Source: JAMHWF01 sp048500255
GTDB taxonomy: Bacteria; Pseudomonadota; Gammaproteobacteria; Burkholderiales; Burkholderiaceae_C
Length of the DNA: 64,000 nucleotides
Assembly (NCBI GenBank): GCA_048500255.1
Contig: JASNYH010000003.1
Span: 429,732-493,731, forward strand
Direction: 5' to 3'
The position numbers and the translations under genes are program-made. Below are positions 23,154 through 31,606 of this stretch, piece after piece (positions within the stretch are counted from its first letter, which is position 1; each line of letters opens with the position of its first letter). The notes under the pieces are model-generated. The model made no database searches. It was not told where the DNA came from and saw only the letters and a program-made list of their open reading frames with translations.

Positions 23154-24413
23154 ATGATTCGTCGTCCCAACGTGCTGGCGTTCGTGATGGCCGGAGGCGA
23201 AGGCGCCCGCCTGCATCCGCTGACGGCCGACCGCTGCAAGCCCTCGGTGCCCTTCAACGGCAAGCACCGCATCGTCGACTTCGCGCTGAGCAATCTCGTC
23301 AACTCCGAGATCTACGCGATCTACCTGCTGGTGCAGTACAAGTCGCAGGCGCTGATCGAGCATGTGCGCCAGTCGTGGACGATGACGCGCTTCATCGCGA
23401 ACCACTTCGTCACCGTCGTGCCGCCGCAGATGCGCCACGGTCCGCAGTGGTTCCAGGGCACGGCCGACGCCGTCTACCAGAACCTGCACCTGATGGAGAG
23501 CTTCCAGCCCGACCTGGTGGCCGTGTTCGGCGCCGATCACGTCTACCGCATGGACGTGCGGCAGATGATCGACTTCCACCTCGAGCGGCGCGCCGACGTG
23601 AGCGTGGCCACGCTGCCGGTGCCGCTCGAGCGCTGCGGCGCGTTCGGCATCGTCGACACCGACGCGCATGCCCGCGTGCTGCGCTTCGACGAGAAGCCGG
23701 CGCGCGCCGTTGCGCTGTCGCGCCGGCCCGGCCATGCGCTCGCATCGATGGGCAACTACCTGTTCAGCGCCGACGTGCTGGCCGCCGAGCTGCGCCGCGC
23801 GCACGAGACGGGCGAGAGCGATTTCGGCCGCGACATCCTGCCGCGCATGGTGAAGACGCACCGCGTGATGGCCTACGATTTCCACGACAACGAGATCCCC
23901 GGCATCCAGCCGTACGAGGAGCACGGCTTCTGGCGCGACGTCGGCACGATCGATGCCTACTTCGACGCCCACTTCGACACGCTCGGCGCGACGCCGCGTT
24001 TTCGCATGACCAACCGCCAGTGGCCGATCTACGCCAGCGCCGATCAGGCCGAGTCGGCGCAGATCGAGAACGGCTGCATCGACCGCTCGATGATCGGCTC
24101 GGGCAGCATCGTCGTCGGCGCGCGCCTCGACCACGCGATGCTGCGCCGCTCGGTGCGCGTCGAGGAGGACGCGCTGCTCGAGCACTGCATCGTGATGGAG
24201 CGTTCCGTGATCGGGCGCGGCGCGCGCGTGCGCCGCGCCATCATCGATCAGGACAACGTCATCCCGCCCGGCGAGAGCATCGGCTGGGACCTCGAGCGCG
24301 ACTGCAGGCGCTTCCACGTCAGCGACGGCGGCGTCGTCGTCGTGCCGCGCCGCTACTTCGCACCGGCGGAGGCCGCAGCGACGACGATCGCGCTGCCGCG
24401 CGCCGCCGCCTGA
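23154..24413 (+). CDS. glgC: glucose-1-phosphate adenylyltransferase
   Basis: A 419-residue ADP-glucose pyrophosphorylase, the first committed step of glycogen synthesis. The N-terminal nucleotidyltransferase domain has MAGGEGARLHPLTADRCKPSVPFNGKHRIVDFALSN, GTADAVYQN, FGADHVYRMD and FDEKP, all standard for GlgC. A left-handed beta-helix C-terminal domain begins around residue 295 (IENGCIDRSMIGSGSIVVGARL). The ATG at 23154 has a GGGGGAG site. An in-frame upstream extension does not resemble GlgC. It is followed 12 bases later by glgX, then treZ and treY, so glycogen and trehalose metabolism share an operon. glgA and glgB are not in the window. Confidence 0.96.
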   Translation: MIRRPNVLAFVMAGGEGARLHPLTADRCKPSVPFNGKHRIVDFALSNLVNSEIYAIYLLVQYKSQALIEHVRQSWTMTRFIANHFVTVVPPQMRHGPQWFQGTADAVYQNLHLMESFQPDLVAVFGADHVYRMDVRQMIDFHLERRADVSVATLPVPLERCGAFGIVDTDAHARVLRFDEKPARAVALSRRPGHALASMGNYLFSADVLAAELRRAHETGESDFGRDILPRMVKTHRVMAYDFHDNEIPGIQPYEEHGFWRDVGTIDAYFDAHFDTLGATPRFRMTNRQWPIYASADQAESAQIENGCIDRSMIGSGSIVVGARLDHAMLRRSVRVEEDALLEHCIVMERSVIGRGARVRRAIIDQDNVIPPGESIGWDLERDCRRFHVSDGGVVVVPRRYFAPAEAAATTIALPRAAA

Positions 24414-24425
24414 CGCGCGTCGCGG

Positions 24426-26558
24426 ATGTCGCGCTCGCGCGTCCGCACCGGTCGGCCGTTCCCGCTCGGCGCCACCTGGGACGGCCGCGGCGTCAACTTC
24501 GCGCTCTATTCGAAGGCGGCCGACAAGGTGGAGCTGTGCCTCTACGACCGCGCCGGCGGCCACGAGACGCGGCGCGTCGAGCTGACGCACCGCATGCACA
24601 ACGTCTGGTACGGCTACGTCGCGGGCGTCGCGCCGGGCGACCTCTACGGCTGGCGGGTGCACGGCCCCTATGACCCGGCGCAGGGCCTGCGCTGCAATCC
24701 GCACAAGCTGCTGCTCGACCCGTATGCCAAAGGCATCGTCGGCGAGCTGCGCTGGTCGGCGGCGCACTACGGCTACGAGCACGGCGCGGCCGACGAAGAC
24801 CTGTCGTACAGCACGCTCGACGACGCGGCCGACATGCCCAAGTGCCTCGTCGTCGACGACGCCTTCGACTGGGGCGACGACCGGCCGCCGGCCGTGCCGC
24901 TGGCCGACAGCCTGATCTACGAGACGCACGTCAAGGGCTTCACGCAGCGCCACCCCGACGTCGCGCCCGAGCTGCGCGGCACCTATGCGGGGCTGGCGTC
25001 GGCGGCGGCCATCGACCACCTGAAGAGCCTGGGTGTCACCGCCGTCGAGCTGCTGCCGGTGCACGCCTTCGTCGACGACCACCACCTCGTCGAGCGCGGC
25101 CTGCGCAACTACTGGGGCTACAACACGATCGGCTACTTCGCGCCCGACATGCGCTACAGCGCGACCGGCACGCTCGCCGAGTTCAAGGGCATGGTCAAGC
25201 TGCTGCATGCGGCGGGCATCGAGGTGATCCTCGACGTCGTCTACAACCACACGGCCGAGGGCAACCACCTCGGGCCGACGCTTTCGTTCAAGGGCATCGA
25301 CCACGCCACCTACTACCGGCTGAGCCCCGAGGACCGCCGCTACAACGTCGACTACACCGGCACCGGCAACACACTCGACACCAGCAACCCCGTCGTCGTG
25401 CGGCTGATCGTCGACAGCCTGCGCTACTGGGTGCAGCAGATGCACGTCGACGGCTTCCGCTTCGACCTCGCGACGACGCTGGCGCGCGGCGAGCGGGATT
25501 TCGACCCGCACGGCAAGTTCCTCTCCGCCGTCGCGCACGACCCGGTGCTCGCCAGGGTCAAGCTGATCGCCGAACCGTGGGACGTGGGCGAGGGCGGCTA
25601 CCGCGTCGGCGGCTTCCCGACGGGCTGGAGCGAGTGGAACGGCGGCTACCGCGACACGGTGCGCGAATTCTGGTGCGGCCTGGGCGCGCACGTCGGCTCG
25701 CTGGCGCGCCCGCTGGCCGGATCGAGCGAGACCTTCGCGCCGTCGGGGCGCGGGCCGACGGCGAGTGTCAACATCCTGACGGTACACGACGGCTTCACGC
25801 TGCACGACCTCGTCAGCTACAACGGCAAGCACAACGAGGCCAACGGCGAGGACAACCGCGACGGCGAGAGCCACAACCGCAGCTGGAACTGCGGCGCCGA
25901 GGGCGCCACCGACGACGAAGTCGTGCTCGCGCTGCGCGAGCGCCAGAAGCGCAACCTGCTGACCACGCTGTTCGTCTCGCAGGGCGTGCCGCTGCTGCTG
26001 CACGGCGACGAGACGGGCCGCACGCAGCAGGGCAACAACAACGGCTACTGCCAGGACGGCGAGCTGACCTGGCAGCACTGGGAGCTCGACGCGCGCCAGC
26101 GTGCGCTGCTCGCCTTCGTGCAGCGGCTCGCGGCGCTGCGCCGCGACCAGCCGGCGCTGCGGCGGCGGCGCTGGTTCAGCGCCGAGCCCGACGCGGCCGG
26201 CCACAAGGACGTCGCCTGGCTCGACCCGTCGGGCGCCGAGATGACGATCGAGGCCTGGCAGCAGCCCGAGCTGCCGTCGGTGGCCGTGCTGCTGTGCGGC
26301 TGGCGCATCGGCGTGCAGCGCGACGGCGAACCGGCGCCGGTGGGCGACTCCGTACTCGTGCTCATCAACCGCCAGCTCGATCCGCTCGATTTCACGCTGC
26401 CCGCACTCGCCGGCGACGCCTGGGCGCCACGCATCGACACGCGCACCGCCGGCGGCGTGCCGGCGCGCGAGGGCGAGCCGCGCAGCGGCGTCTACACGGT
26501 GGCAGGGCGCTCCTGCGTCGTGCTGACGCAGCCGCCGCCGGAGCCGCAGACGGAGTGA
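24426..26558 (+). CDS. glgX: glycogen debranching enzyme
   Basis: A 710-residue GH13 subfamily 11 debranching enzyme that removes alpha-1,6-linked short chains from limit dextrin. An N-terminal CBM48 (RTGRPFPLGATWDGRGVNFALYSKAADKVELCLYD) is followed by the catalytic barrel. The expected residues are Asp in GFRFDLATTL (about 346), Glu in LIAEPWDVG (about 381) and Asp in VHDGFTLHDLVSYN (about 454). VYNHTAEGN and the GDETGRTQQGNNNGYCQD segment are characteristic of GlgX/TreX. It yields linear malto-oligosaccharides, the substrate of the TreY encoded downstream. Confidence 0.95.
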   Translation: MSRSRVRTGRPFPLGATWDGRGVNFALYSKAADKVELCLYDRAGGHETRRVELTHRMHNVWYGYVAGVAPGDLYGWRVHGPYDPAQGLRCNPHKLLLDPYAKGIVGELRWSAAHYGYEHGAADEDLSYSTLDDAADMPKCLVVDDAFDWGDDRPPAVPLADSLIYETHVKGFTQRHPDVAPELRGTYAGLASAAAIDHLKSLGVTAVELLPVHAFVDDHHLVERGLRNYWGYNTIGYFAPDMRYSATGTLAEFKGMVKLLHAAGIEVILDVVYNHTAEGNHLGPTLSFKGIDHATYYRLSPEDRRYNVDYTGTGNTLDTSNPVVVRLIVDSLRYWVQQMHVDGFRFDLATTLARGERDFDPHGKFLSAVAHDPVLARVKLIAEPWDVGEGGYRVGGFPTGWSEWNGGYRDTVREFWCGLGAHVGSLARPLAGSSETFAPSGRGPTASVNILTVHDGFTLHDLVSYNGKHNEANGEDNRDGESHNRSWNCGAEGATDDEVVLALRERQKRNLLTTLFVSQGVPLLLHGDETGRTQQGNNNGYCQDGELTWQHWELDARQRALLAFVQRLAALRRDQPALRRRRWFSAEPDAAGHKDVAWLDPSGAEMTIEAWQQPELPSVAVLLCGWRIGVQRDGEPAPVGDSVLVLINRQLDPLDFTLPALAGDAWAPRIDTRTAGGVPAREGEPRSGVYTVAGRSCVVLTQPPPEPQTE

Positions 26559-26565
26559 CACCCCC

Positions 26566-28404
26566 ATGGCCACGCACGTGCACCGCATGCCGTTCGGCGC
26601 CGCCGTGCGCGACGCCGGTCGCGGCGTCGACTTTCGACTCTGGGCGCCGGCGGCGCGGCGCGTCGAGCTGCTGCTCGGTGACGGCGACGGCGAGCGCGCG
26701 ATCGAAGCGCCGCGCGTCGACGCCGACGGCTGGCACGTCGTGGGCGTCGACGACGCCGGCGCGGGCACGCGCTATCGCTGGCGCATCGACGGCGACGTGG
26801 CCGTGCCCGATCCGGCGTCGCGCTGCAACCCCGAGGGGCCGCACGGCGCGAGCCAGGTCGTCGACGCGGCGGCGTTCGCGTGGGACGACGACGGCTGGCA
26901 CGGCCGACCGTGGCACGAGACCGTGCTCTACGAGCTGCACGTCGGCACCTTCACGCGCGAAGGCAGCTACGAGGCCGCCGAGGCCGAGCTCGGTGCGCTG
27001 GTCGCGCTCGGCGTCACGGCCGTCGAGCTGATGCCGTTGGCGTCGTTCCCCGGCCGCTGGGGCTGGGGCTACGACGGCGTGCTGCCCTATGCGCCGCACG
27101 CCGCCTACGGCACGCCGGCGCAACTCAAGCACTTCGTGCAGGCGGCGCATCGCCACGGCCTGATGGTGTTCGTCGACGTCGTCTACAACCACTTCGGCCC
27201 CGACGGCAACTGGCTGGCGCGCTATGCGCCGCAGTTCTTCGACGCCGCGCGCCACACGCCATGGGGCGCGGCGATCGACTTCGGCGGCGCCGGCTCGCGC
27301 TGGGTGCGCGAGTTCTTCATCGAGAACGCGCTGTACTGGATCGACGAATACCGCGTCGACGGGCTGCGCCTGGACGCCGTGCACCAGATCGCCGACGGCG
27401 GCCGGCCGCACCTGCTCGACGAGCTGTCGCGCCGCGTGCGCGCCGCCGCCGGCGCGCGCCACGTCCACCTCGTGCTCGAGAACGAACGCAACGACGCGCG
27501 CTGGCTCGCCGCGCCGGCCACGCCGGGGCGCTACGAAGCGCAGTGGAACGACGACTTCCACCACGCGCTGCACGTGCTGCTGACCGGCGAGCGCGACGGC
27601 TACTACGCTGCCTTCGACCACCCCGTCGAGGTGCTGACGCGCGTGCTGGCTGCGGGCTTCTGGCGCGAGCGCCCGGCCGCCGACGCGGGCTTCCGCGCGG
27701 CCGGCGACGCCGTGCCGCTCGCGCGCACCGTGATCGCGCTGCAGAACCACGACCAGGTCGGCAACCGCGCGTTCGGCGAGCGGCTCGTCGCGCTCGCGCC
27801 GGCCGGCGCGCTGCGCCTGGCGACGGCGCTGCTGCTGCTGGCGCCGGCCGTGCCGCTGCTGTTCATGGGCGAGGAGTTCGCGAGCGCGCGGCCGTTCCTG
27901 CACTTCGCCGACTGGGACGGCGCGCTGCGCGACGCCGTGCGCGCCGGTCGCCGGCGCGAGTTCGCGCACTTTCCGCGCTTCGCCGACGCGGCGGCACGCG
28001 GCGAACTGCCCGACCCCTGCGCGGCCGAGACCTTCGAGCGCTGCAAGCTCGAGCCGCGCAGCGAGCAGACGGCCGCGCAGCGCGAGTGGCGCGTCGTGCA
28101 CGCCGAACTGCTCGCGCTGCGCAAGCGCTGGCTGGTGCCGCTGCTGCCGCGTCTGCGCACCGACGACAGCGCGCACAGCGTGCTGCGGCTGGGCGAGCGT
28201 GGCCTCGTCGTGCGCTGGCGCTTCGACGATGGCCAGGCGCTCGAGGCCGTCGTCCACCTCGGCCCCGGCGAGCGCGCGATGCCGCCGGCGCAGGTGCTGC
28301 CGCCGCTCGCCGAGAGCCGGCTGCTGCATCGCGTCGGCGCCGTGCAGATCGACCGCCTGGGCGCGTGGTCGGGGCTGTGGCAGCTCGGCCGAGAGCCGGG
28401 CTGA
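26566..28404 (+). CDS. treZ: maltooligosyltrehalose trehalohydrolase
   Basis: A 612-residue GH13 subfamily 10 enzyme that releases free trehalose from maltooligosyl-trehalose. An N-terminal CBM48-like domain (FGAAVRDAGRGVDFRLWAPAARRVELLL) is followed by YELHVGTFTREGSYEAAEAEL. The barrel carries Asp in GLRLDAVHQI (about 268), Glu in LVLENERND (about 304) and Asp in ALQNHDQVGNRAFGERL (about 394). The C-terminal domain is complete. Seven bases separate it from glgX and 11 from treY, consistent with translation from one message. Confidence 0.95.
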   Translation: MATHVHRMPFGAAVRDAGRGVDFRLWAPAARRVELLLGDGDGERAIEAPRVDADGWHVVGVDDAGAGTRYRWRIDGDVAVPDPASRCNPEGPHGASQVVDAAAFAWDDDGWHGRPWHETVLYELHVGTFTREGSYEAAEAELGALVALGVTAVELMPLASFPGRWGWGYDGVLPYAPHAAYGTPAQLKHFVQAAHRHGLMVFVDVVYNHFGPDGNWLARYAPQFFDAARHTPWGAAIDFGGAGSRWVREFFIENALYWIDEYRVDGLRLDAVHQIADGGRPHLLDELSRRVRAAAGARHVHLVLENERNDARWLAAPATPGRYEAQWNDDFHHALHVLLTGERDGYYAAFDHPVEVLTRVLAAGFWRERPAADAGFRAAGDAVPLARTVIALQNHDQVGNRAFGERLVALAPAGALRLATALLLLAPAVPLLFMGEEFASARPFLHFADWDGALRDAVRAGRRREFAHFPRFADAAARGELPDPCAAETFERCKLEPRSEQTAAQREWRVVHAELLALRKRWLVPLLPRLRTDDSAHSVLRLGERGLVVRWRFDDGQALEAVVHLGPGERAMPPAQVLPPLAESRLLHRVGAVQIDRLGAWSGLWQLGREPG

Positions 28405-28415
28405 CGGCGGGGGCG

Positions 28416-31412
28416 ATGGACGTACGCCGCACCCGCTCCGCGACGGCGCCGCGACGCGCGAGGCCGGTGTCGTCTGCATCGTCGGGCACGCCCCTCGCGC
28501 CCGAGCCGGCGTCGCCGCTGCCGCCGCTGGCGAGCGCCGCCGTGCCGCGCGCCACCTACCGCGTGCAGCTGCACGCCGGGCTGCGTTTCGCCGACGTGCG
28601 CGCGCTCGTGCCCTACCTGCACGCGCTGGGCATCAGCCACCTCTACACCTCGCCCTACCTGCAAGCCAGCGTGGGCAGCACGCACGGCTACGACGTCGTC
28701 GACCACAGCGCGCTCAATGCCGAAATCGGCAGCGCCGCCGACTTCGACGCGCTGTGCGCCGCGCTGCGCGCGCACGGCATGGCGCAGATCGTCGACGTGG
28801 TGCCCAACCACATGGGCGTCCTGCAGGCCGGCAACGCCTGGTGGAACGACGTGCTCGAGCACGGCGAGGCATCTCCGCACGCCGACACCTTCGACATCGA
28901 CTGGACGGCCAGCGCCGCCGGCATGCCCGGGCGCGTGCTGCTGCCCGTGCTCGGCGACCAGTACGGCGTCGTGCTCGAGGCGGGCGAACTCGAGCTCGCC
29001 TTCGACGCCGCCGAGGGCCGCTTCGCGCTGCGCTACTTCGAGCACCGCTTCCCGATCGACCCGCGCGACTATGCGCGCATCCTGCGCGCCGCGCCGTGGC
29101 CCGGCGACGATGCAGGCGCGCCGGGCGCCGCCGAGGCGCGCGCGCTCGTCGAGGCCTGCGCGCGGCTGCCGGCGCGCCAGAACACCGACGCGGCGGCGCG
29201 CGCGCGGCGGCGCCGTGCGACGGCACCGCTGGCGCGCCGCCTCGCCGCGCTGCACGCCGGCAGCGCGACGGCGGCGGCGTGGATCGAGCGCTGCATCGCC
29301 GCGTTCGCCGGCACGCCGGGCGATGCGCGCAGCTTCGACGCGCTCGACGCGCTGATCGCGCGCCAGCCATGGCGGCTCGCGCACTGGCGCGTCGCCGGCG
29401 ACGAGGTCAACTACCGGCGCTTCTTCGACGTCGCCTCGCTGGCGGCGCTGCGCATCGAGCACGATGCCGTGTTCGAGGCCACGCACCGCACGCTGCTCGG
29501 CTGGTTGGCCGAGGGCCGCGTCGCCGGGCTGCGCATCGATCACCCGGACGGGCTGGCCTATCCGCGGCGCTACTTCGAGCGCCTGCAGCGGCGCTGGCGC
29601 GACGTGCAGCCCGCCGGGGAGGCCCCGCGCGCGCTCTACGTCGTGATCGAGAAGATCCTCGCCGAGCACGAGCACTGGCCGCCGTCCTGGCCGGTGCACG
29701 GCGATACCGGCTATCGCTGGGCCAATCAGGCGGTCGGCCTGTTCGTCGACGCGCGCAGCGAGGCAGCGTTCGACCGGCTCGTCGCCGACTTCGTCGGCCG
29801 CACGGTCGACTTCGACGCCGAGCTCGTCGATGCCAAGCGCGCCGTCATCGCGACGGCGCTGGCCGCCGACCTGCACCTGCTGACCGAGGCGATCTACCGC
29901 CTCGCGCAGTCCGACCGGCGCACCTGCGACTTCACGCGCAACGGGCTGCGCACGGCGCTCGCCGAGTTCGCCGTCGCGATGCCGGTCTACCGCAGCTACA
30001 TCGACGGCGGACCGGTGCACGCCGTCGATCGCGCGCACCTCGACTGGGCCGCCGCGGCCGCCCAGCGGCTGGGCGTCGCCGAGCCGACGACGATCGACTT
30101 CGTGCACGCCACGCTGCTCGGCGTGGCCGACGAGGCCGACGCGGCACGACGCGCGGCGATGCTCGCCTTCGCGCTGCGCTTGCAGCAGTTCACCGCGCCC
30201 GTGATGGCCAAGGCGATGGAGGACACGGCGTTCTATCGCCACCACCGCCTGCTCGCGCTCAACGACGTGGGCGGCGACCCGCGCGTCTTCGGCACCAGCG
30301 TCGCCGCCTTCCACAACGCGAACCAGGCACGCGAGCGCTTCCTGCCGCACACGCTGCTGGCCGGCACCACGCACGACAGCAAGCGCTCGGCCGACGTGCG
30401 CGCGCGCCTGGCCGTGCTGTCGGAGGCGCCGCAGGCCTGGGCGCTGGCGCTCGAGCGCTGGCGTGCGCTCGCCGAGCGTCAGCGCCGCGACGACGGCGGC
30501 ACGGCGCTCGACCGCAACGACCTGCTGCTGCTGCTGCAGACGCTGGTCGGCGTGTGGCCGCCGGCGCGCGTCGACGCCGCCGGCCTGGCCGCGCTGCGCG
30601 AGCGCGTGCAGGCCTATCTGCGCAAGGCGCTGCGCGAGGCCAAGCAGCGCACGAGCTGGGTGCGCCCCGACGAGGCCTACGAGGCGCTGGCCGCGCGCAC
30701 CGTCGACGGCCTGCTGGGCCAGCTCGAGCCGAACCCCTTCCTCACCGACTTCACGGCCTTTGTCGACGCGATCGCGCCGTTCGGCTGCTGCAACGCGCTG
30801 GCGATGCTCGCGCTCGAGCACACCGCGCCCGGCGTGCCCGACACTTACCAGGGCGACGAGTGCTGGAACTTCGCGCTGGTCGACCCCGACAACCGGCGCT
30901 CGGTCGACTTCGACCGCCTGCGCGCCCACCTCGATGCCTTGCAGCCGCTCGTCGACGCCGACGGCGCGCCGGTCGACGGCGCCGTCGAGTCGCTGTGGCA
31001 GGCGCGCGCCGACGGCCGCATCAAGCTGTTCGTCACCTGGCGGCTGCTGCAGCTGCGCGCGGCGCGTGCCGCGCTGTTCGAGCGCGGCCACTACCGGCCG
31101 CTGGCCGCCGACGGCTTGGCGGCCGAGCACGTCGTCGCCTTCGCGCGCGAGCATGCGGGCGGCTGCGTCGTCACGGTGGCGGCGCGGCTGGCATGGACGC
31201 TCGTCGGCGGCGACGCCGAGGCGCTGTTCGGCCCGGCATGGCGCGCCGCCTGGGGCGACGCGGCGCTCGAGCTGCCGCGCGCCGGGCGCTGGCGCGACGC
31301 GCTGAGCGGGCGGCGCGTCGTCGCGACGGCCGACGCCGGCGGCGTGCCGCGCGTCGCGCTGTCGGACCTGCTGGCCGTGCTGCCCGCAGCCGTGCTCGTC
31401 GACGGGGACTGA
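28416..31412 (+). CDS. treY: maltooligosyltrehalose synthase
   Basis: A 998-residue GH13 subfamily 26 intramolecular transglucosidase converting the reducing end of malto-oligosaccharides to a trehalose unit. Motifs are RATYRVQLHAGLRFADV, SHLYTSPYLQASVGSTHGYDVVDHSALN and QIVDVVPNHMGV. Candidate catalytic residues are the Asp in GLRIDHPDGL (about 372) and the Glu in YVVIEKILAEHE (about 411); THDSKRSADVRARL (about 652) is also conserved. The first 42 residues (Ser/Ala/Pro-rich) precede the conserved domain, and a GTG at 28542 is an alternative start. It is long compared with many TreY (about 720-930) because of Ala-rich insertions. It is the last gene of the glgC-glgX-treZ-treY operon. Confidence 0.94.
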   Translation: MDVRRTRSATAPRRARPVSSASSGTPLAPEPASPLPPLASAAVPRATYRVQLHAGLRFADVRALVPYLHALGISHLYTSPYLQASVGSTHGYDVVDHSALNAEIGSAADFDALCAALRAHGMAQIVDVVPNHMGVLQAGNAWWNDVLEHGEASPHADTFDIDWTASAAGMPGRVLLPVLGDQYGVVLEAGELELAFDAAEGRFALRYFEHRFPIDPRDYARILRAAPWPGDDAGAPGAAEARALVEACARLPARQNTDAAARARRRRATAPLARRLAALHAGSATAAAWIERCIAAFAGTPGDARSFDALDALIARQPWRLAHWRVAGDEVNYRRFFDVASLAALRIEHDAVFEATHRTLLGWLAEGRVAGLRIDHPDGLAYPRRYFERLQRRWRDVQPAGEAPRALYVVIEKILAEHEHWPPSWPVHGDTGYRWANQAVGLFVDARSEAAFDRLVADFVGRTVDFDAELVDAKRAVIATALAADLHLLTEAIYRLAQSDRRTCDFTRNGLRTALAEFAVAMPVYRSYIDGGPVHAVDRAHLDWAAAAAQRLGVAEPTTIDFVHATLLGVADEADAARRAAMLAFALRLQQFTAPVMAKAMEDTAFYRHHRLLALNDVGGDPRVFGTSVAAFHNANQARERFLPHTLLAGTTHDSKRSADVRARLAVLSEAPQAWALALERWRALAERQRRDDGGTALDRNDLLLLLQTLVGVWPPARVDAAGLAALRERVQAYLRKALREAKQRTSWVRPDEAYEALAARTVDGLLGQLEPNPFLTDFTAFVDAIAPFGCCNALAMLALEHTAPGVPDTYQGDECWNFALVDPDNRRSVDFDRLRAHLDALQPLVDADGAPVDGAVESLWQARADGRIKLFVTWRLLQLRAARAALFERGHYRPLAADGLAAEHVVAFAREHAGGCVVTVAARLAWTLVGGDAEALFGPAWRAAWGDAALELPRAGRWRDALSGRRVVATADAGGVPRVALSDLLAVLPAAVLVDGD

Positions 31413-31606
31413 CAGCCCGCTCGCCCGGCGACGACGCCGGTCGAGCCGGCCGGCAAGGTGCCAAACATTCCCGTGCGGCGGCTTCGGGGCATCGTTTCGC
31501 CGCGCGATAGGCCTTCATGCCGGGCCCGGCGGCGCCGAAAGCATCGAGAATGCCGCACGCGCACTGCAGGTCGGCGCGCAACCCCCAGCGATAGCCGCCG
31601 AGGACG

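Noticed and set aside
23100..26768. Very long open frame (over 1200 codons) on the minus strand opposite glgC-glgX
   Set aside because: Composition is His/Arg/Val/Ala-rich with no domain resemblance, and it lies antisense to clear enzymes. At this GC content stop codons are rare in the shadow frame.
27603..31154. Long minus-strand open frame opposite treZ-treY
   Set aside because: Same reasoning: antisense to complete GH13 enzymes, no ribosome site, biased low-complexity translation.
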